NCBI GenBank assembly: GCA_029339505.1 | Contig: JAQISU010001235.1 | Span: 33,393,315 to 33,457,314 of the forward strand | Length of the DNA stretch: 64,000 nt | From: Unio delphinus | Lineage: Eukaryota > Mollusca > Bivalvia > Unionida > Unionidae | Reading direction: 5' to 3' | Part shown: positions 61,560-64,000 of the stretch, piece by piece | Layout: each line of letters opens with the position of its first letter | How positions within the stretch are numbered: the stretch's first letter is position 1 | The notes under the pieces: generated by a model | The model's input: the letters and a program-made list of their open reading frames with translations, nothing else | The model's database searches: none | What the model was told of the DNA's origin: nothing | Program-made: the position numbers and the translations under genes

Positions 61560-61955
61560 TTAAATTTGGAACTTGCATATTTTTTGCATATAACGAACTT
61601 TTGTAATTATAATAATATAAATCAGATAAGAATCAAATTTACTTATTATTTCCTGTTCTAAAAAATTATTTAATTGGACTCATTTACAATGCCTGTTTTA
61701 TACTGAATGATTACAGTGATCTATTTTCCTCACGGCAGTGTTGTGATACTGTAATTGTGTCAGACATGGCAAATAACTACAGCCTGCATGTCATACTTTA
61801 ATAATTTAAGAATGCAAAGAAATCTAGGTTTATATGAACATATTTCTTTTCATGGTTGCCTTTTCTGCCAAATAAACCCAAGTGTTACTGGATAATTGTA
61901 AAGTATTGACTCAAGTCATTGTTGTTATTGCACCTTTTTAAATTACTGTCATTTA

Positions 61956-62094
61956 TACAGTTGAACCTGGTACAACAACAACAGAAAAACCTGTCTTGAA
62001 AAACCATTGCTATGTGAGACCACCTGTCTTGAGAGACCATAATATTTTGGCAAAAGAGGTGGTCTTACAAGACAGGTTCTACATGTACCAGTGT
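61956..62094. mobile_element. Foldback MITE (ACCTGTCTTGAAAGACCAC family), copy 2
   Basis: TACAGTTGAACCTGGTAC opens the copy. AACCTGTCTTGAAAAACCA and GGTCTTACAAGACAGGTTCT form the arms, and ACATGTACCAGTGTA closes it. It is related to 53851-53955. Confidence 0.75.
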
Positions 62095-62263
62095 AAGGGG
62101 CAGACTTTATAGGGGTTCAGATGAAAAAGCATGCAACCCTGTCCAAATACCTGTGGTCAATTTTCAGTGTAAAAACAAAGACATTCCATTTCTTTCCTTG
62201 AATCTATAGAAATACATTCTAGAGCTGCCACCACATGGCCCCATCATGTGCCATGTGTATAGA

Positions 62264-64000
62264 GGTCAGAATATAAACCCCATATAGGCTTTATTGTATT
62301 AAAAACAAGAATAGACTTTATTGTATTAAAAACAAGAATAGACTTTATTGTATTAAAAACAAGCATAGACTTTATTGTATTAAAAACAAGTATAGACTTT
62401 ATTGTATTAAAAACAAGCATAGACTTTATTGTATTAAAAACAAGCATAGACTTTATTGTATTAAAAACAAGCATAGACTTTATTGTATTAAAAACAGGCA
62501 TAGACTTTATTGTATTAAAAACAAGCATAGACTTTATTGTATTAAAAACAAGCATAGACTTTACTGTATTAAAAACAAGCATAGACTTTATTGTATTAAA
62601 AACAAGCATTGACTTTATTGTATTAAAAACAAGCATAGATTTTATTGTATTAAAAACAAGCATAGACTTTATTGTATTAAAAACAAGCATAGACTTTATT
62701 GTATTAAAAACAAGCATAGACTTTACTGTATTAAAAACAAGCATAGACTTTATTGTATTAAAAACAAGCATTGACTTTATTGTATTAAAAACAAGCATAG
62801 ACTTTATTGTATTAAAAACTAGCATAGACTTTATTGTATTAAAAACAAGCATAGACTTTATTGTATTAAAAACAAGCATAGATTTTATTGTATTAAAAAC
62901 AGGCATAGACTTTATTGTATTAAAACAAGCATAGACTTTACTGTATTAAAACCAAGCATAGACTTTATTGTATTAAAACAAGCATAGACTTTATTGTATT
63001 AAAAACAAGCATAGACTTTATTGTATTAAAAACAAGCATAGACTTTATTGTATTAAAAACAAGCATAGACTTTATTGTATTAAAAACAAGCATAGACTTT
63101 ATTGTATTAAAAACAAGCATAGACTTTATTGTATTAAAATCAAGCATAGACTTTATTGTATTAACAACAAGCATAGACTTTATTGTATTAAAAACAATCA
63201 TAGACTTTATTGTATTAAAAACAAGCATAGACTTTATTGTATTAACAACAAGCATAGACTTTATTGTATTAAAAACAAGCATAGACTTTATTGTATTAAA
63301 AACAAGCATAGACTTTATTGTATTAAAAACAAGCATAGACTTTATTGTATTAAAAACAAGCATAGACTTTATTGTATTAAAAACAAGCATAGACTTTATT
63401 GTATTAAAAACTAGCATAGACTTTATTGTATTAAAAACAAGCATAGACTTTATTGTATTAAAATCAAGCATAGACTTTATTGTATTAACAACAAGCATAG
63501 ACTTTATTGTATTAAAAACAATCATAGACTTTATTGTATTAAAAACAAGCATAGACTTTATTGTATTAACAACAAGCATAGACTTTATTGTATTAAAAAC
63601 AAGCATAGACTTTATTGTATTAAAAACAAGCATAGACTTTATTGTATTAAAAACAAGCATAGACTTTATTGTATTAAAAACAAGCATAGACTTTATTGTA
63701 TTAAAAACAAGCATAGACTTTATTGTATTAAAAACTAGCATAGACTTTATTGTATTAAAAACAAGCATAGACTTTATTGTATTTAAAACAAGCATAGACT
63801 TTATTGTATTTAACACAAGCATAGACTTTATTGTATTAAAAACAAGCATAGACTTTATTATATTAAAAACAAGCATAGACTTTATTATATTAAAAACAAG
63901 CATAGACTTTATTGTATTAAAACCAAGCATAGACTTTATTGTATTAAAAACAAGCATGGACTTTATTGTATTTAAAACAAGCATAGACTTTATTGTATTT
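62264..64000. repeat. 27 bp minisatellite, at least 64 copies, continuing past the window end
   Basis: Units of ATTAAAAACAAGCATAGACT followed by TTATTGT run to the last base. Because 27 is divisible by three and the minus strand lacks stops, two long frames of a nine-residue repeat (MLVFNTIKS) of 220 and 339 codons stay open. They are separated by single-base deletions near 62925-62965. A 324 bp higher-order block (12 units) is duplicated, seen by the TTAACAAC variants at 63161 and 63485. I regard it as non-coding. Confidence 0.95.

Noticed and set aside
62244..63984. Two long minus-strand frames of a nine-residue repeat
   Set aside because: The 27 bp unit is divisible by three and lacks minus-strand stops, so the frames are open by arithmetic. 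Amino-acid changes are as free as silent ones.

Overview
The window looks like AT-rich nuclear DNA of a marine invertebrate, most likely a mollusc or another lophotrochozoan. Signs are spliced exons with GT/AG borders, many transposon classes (Polinton, DIRS-like, several LINEs, a tRNA-derived SINE, hAT, piggyBac and Helitron-like non-autonomous elements) and very many minisatellite arrays. There is no bacterial gene organisation, rRNA gene, tRNA gene or CRISPR array. The taxon is inferred from repeat style, not proven.

Layout. 1-1.25 kb: end of a Polinton/adintovirus-like element, with a phospholipase A2-like/zinc-ribbon gene on the minus strand and an A32-type packaging ATPase on the plus strand. 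1.29-1.52 kb: a small inverted-repeat element. 4.9-11.6 kb: stacked microsatellites and minisatellites (37, 20, 56 and about 32 bp units). 12.4-15.2 kb: a diverged second copy of the flanks of the 56 and 32 bp arrays, in which the 32 bp array is a single unit and a foldback element and a SINE have inserted. 17.6-24.1 kb: more minisatellites, an RTE-like LINE relic and a 3.3 kb array of a 37 bp unit whose unit and borders match a LINE 3' end. 25.75-40.95 kb: three exons of an otoferlin-like ferlin gene (first C2 domain), separated by introns of 3.6 and 11.3 kb filled with minisatellites and transposons. 36.8-55.4 kb: three decayed DIRS-like relics, a CR1/Jockey-group LINE on the minus strand, and a 3.3 kb array of a 44/45 bp unit abutting the LINE's truncated end. 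55.5-62.1 kb: Helitron-like, piggyBac-type and foldback elements in otherwise plain sequence. 62.26-64 kb: a 27 bp array that runs off the window end.

How it fits together. The only confident host gene is the otoferlin-like one on the plus strand. The codon phases of its three exons interlock exactly (x|GT ... GAG | ATA ... AA|A ... CAG), and together they read through a C2A-type region like the N-terminus of vertebrate otoferlin. Its start exon and later exons were not found by eye. Most of the window is therefore probably intron or 5' flank of a very long gene.

The most notable signals are: a 50 bp minisatellite that repeats the splice acceptor and first 17 nt of the third exon; the LINE-3'-end origin of the 37 bp array; unequal array growth in the two copies of a segmental duplication; and an A AAA AAC run joining two frames of the Polinton PLA2-like gene.
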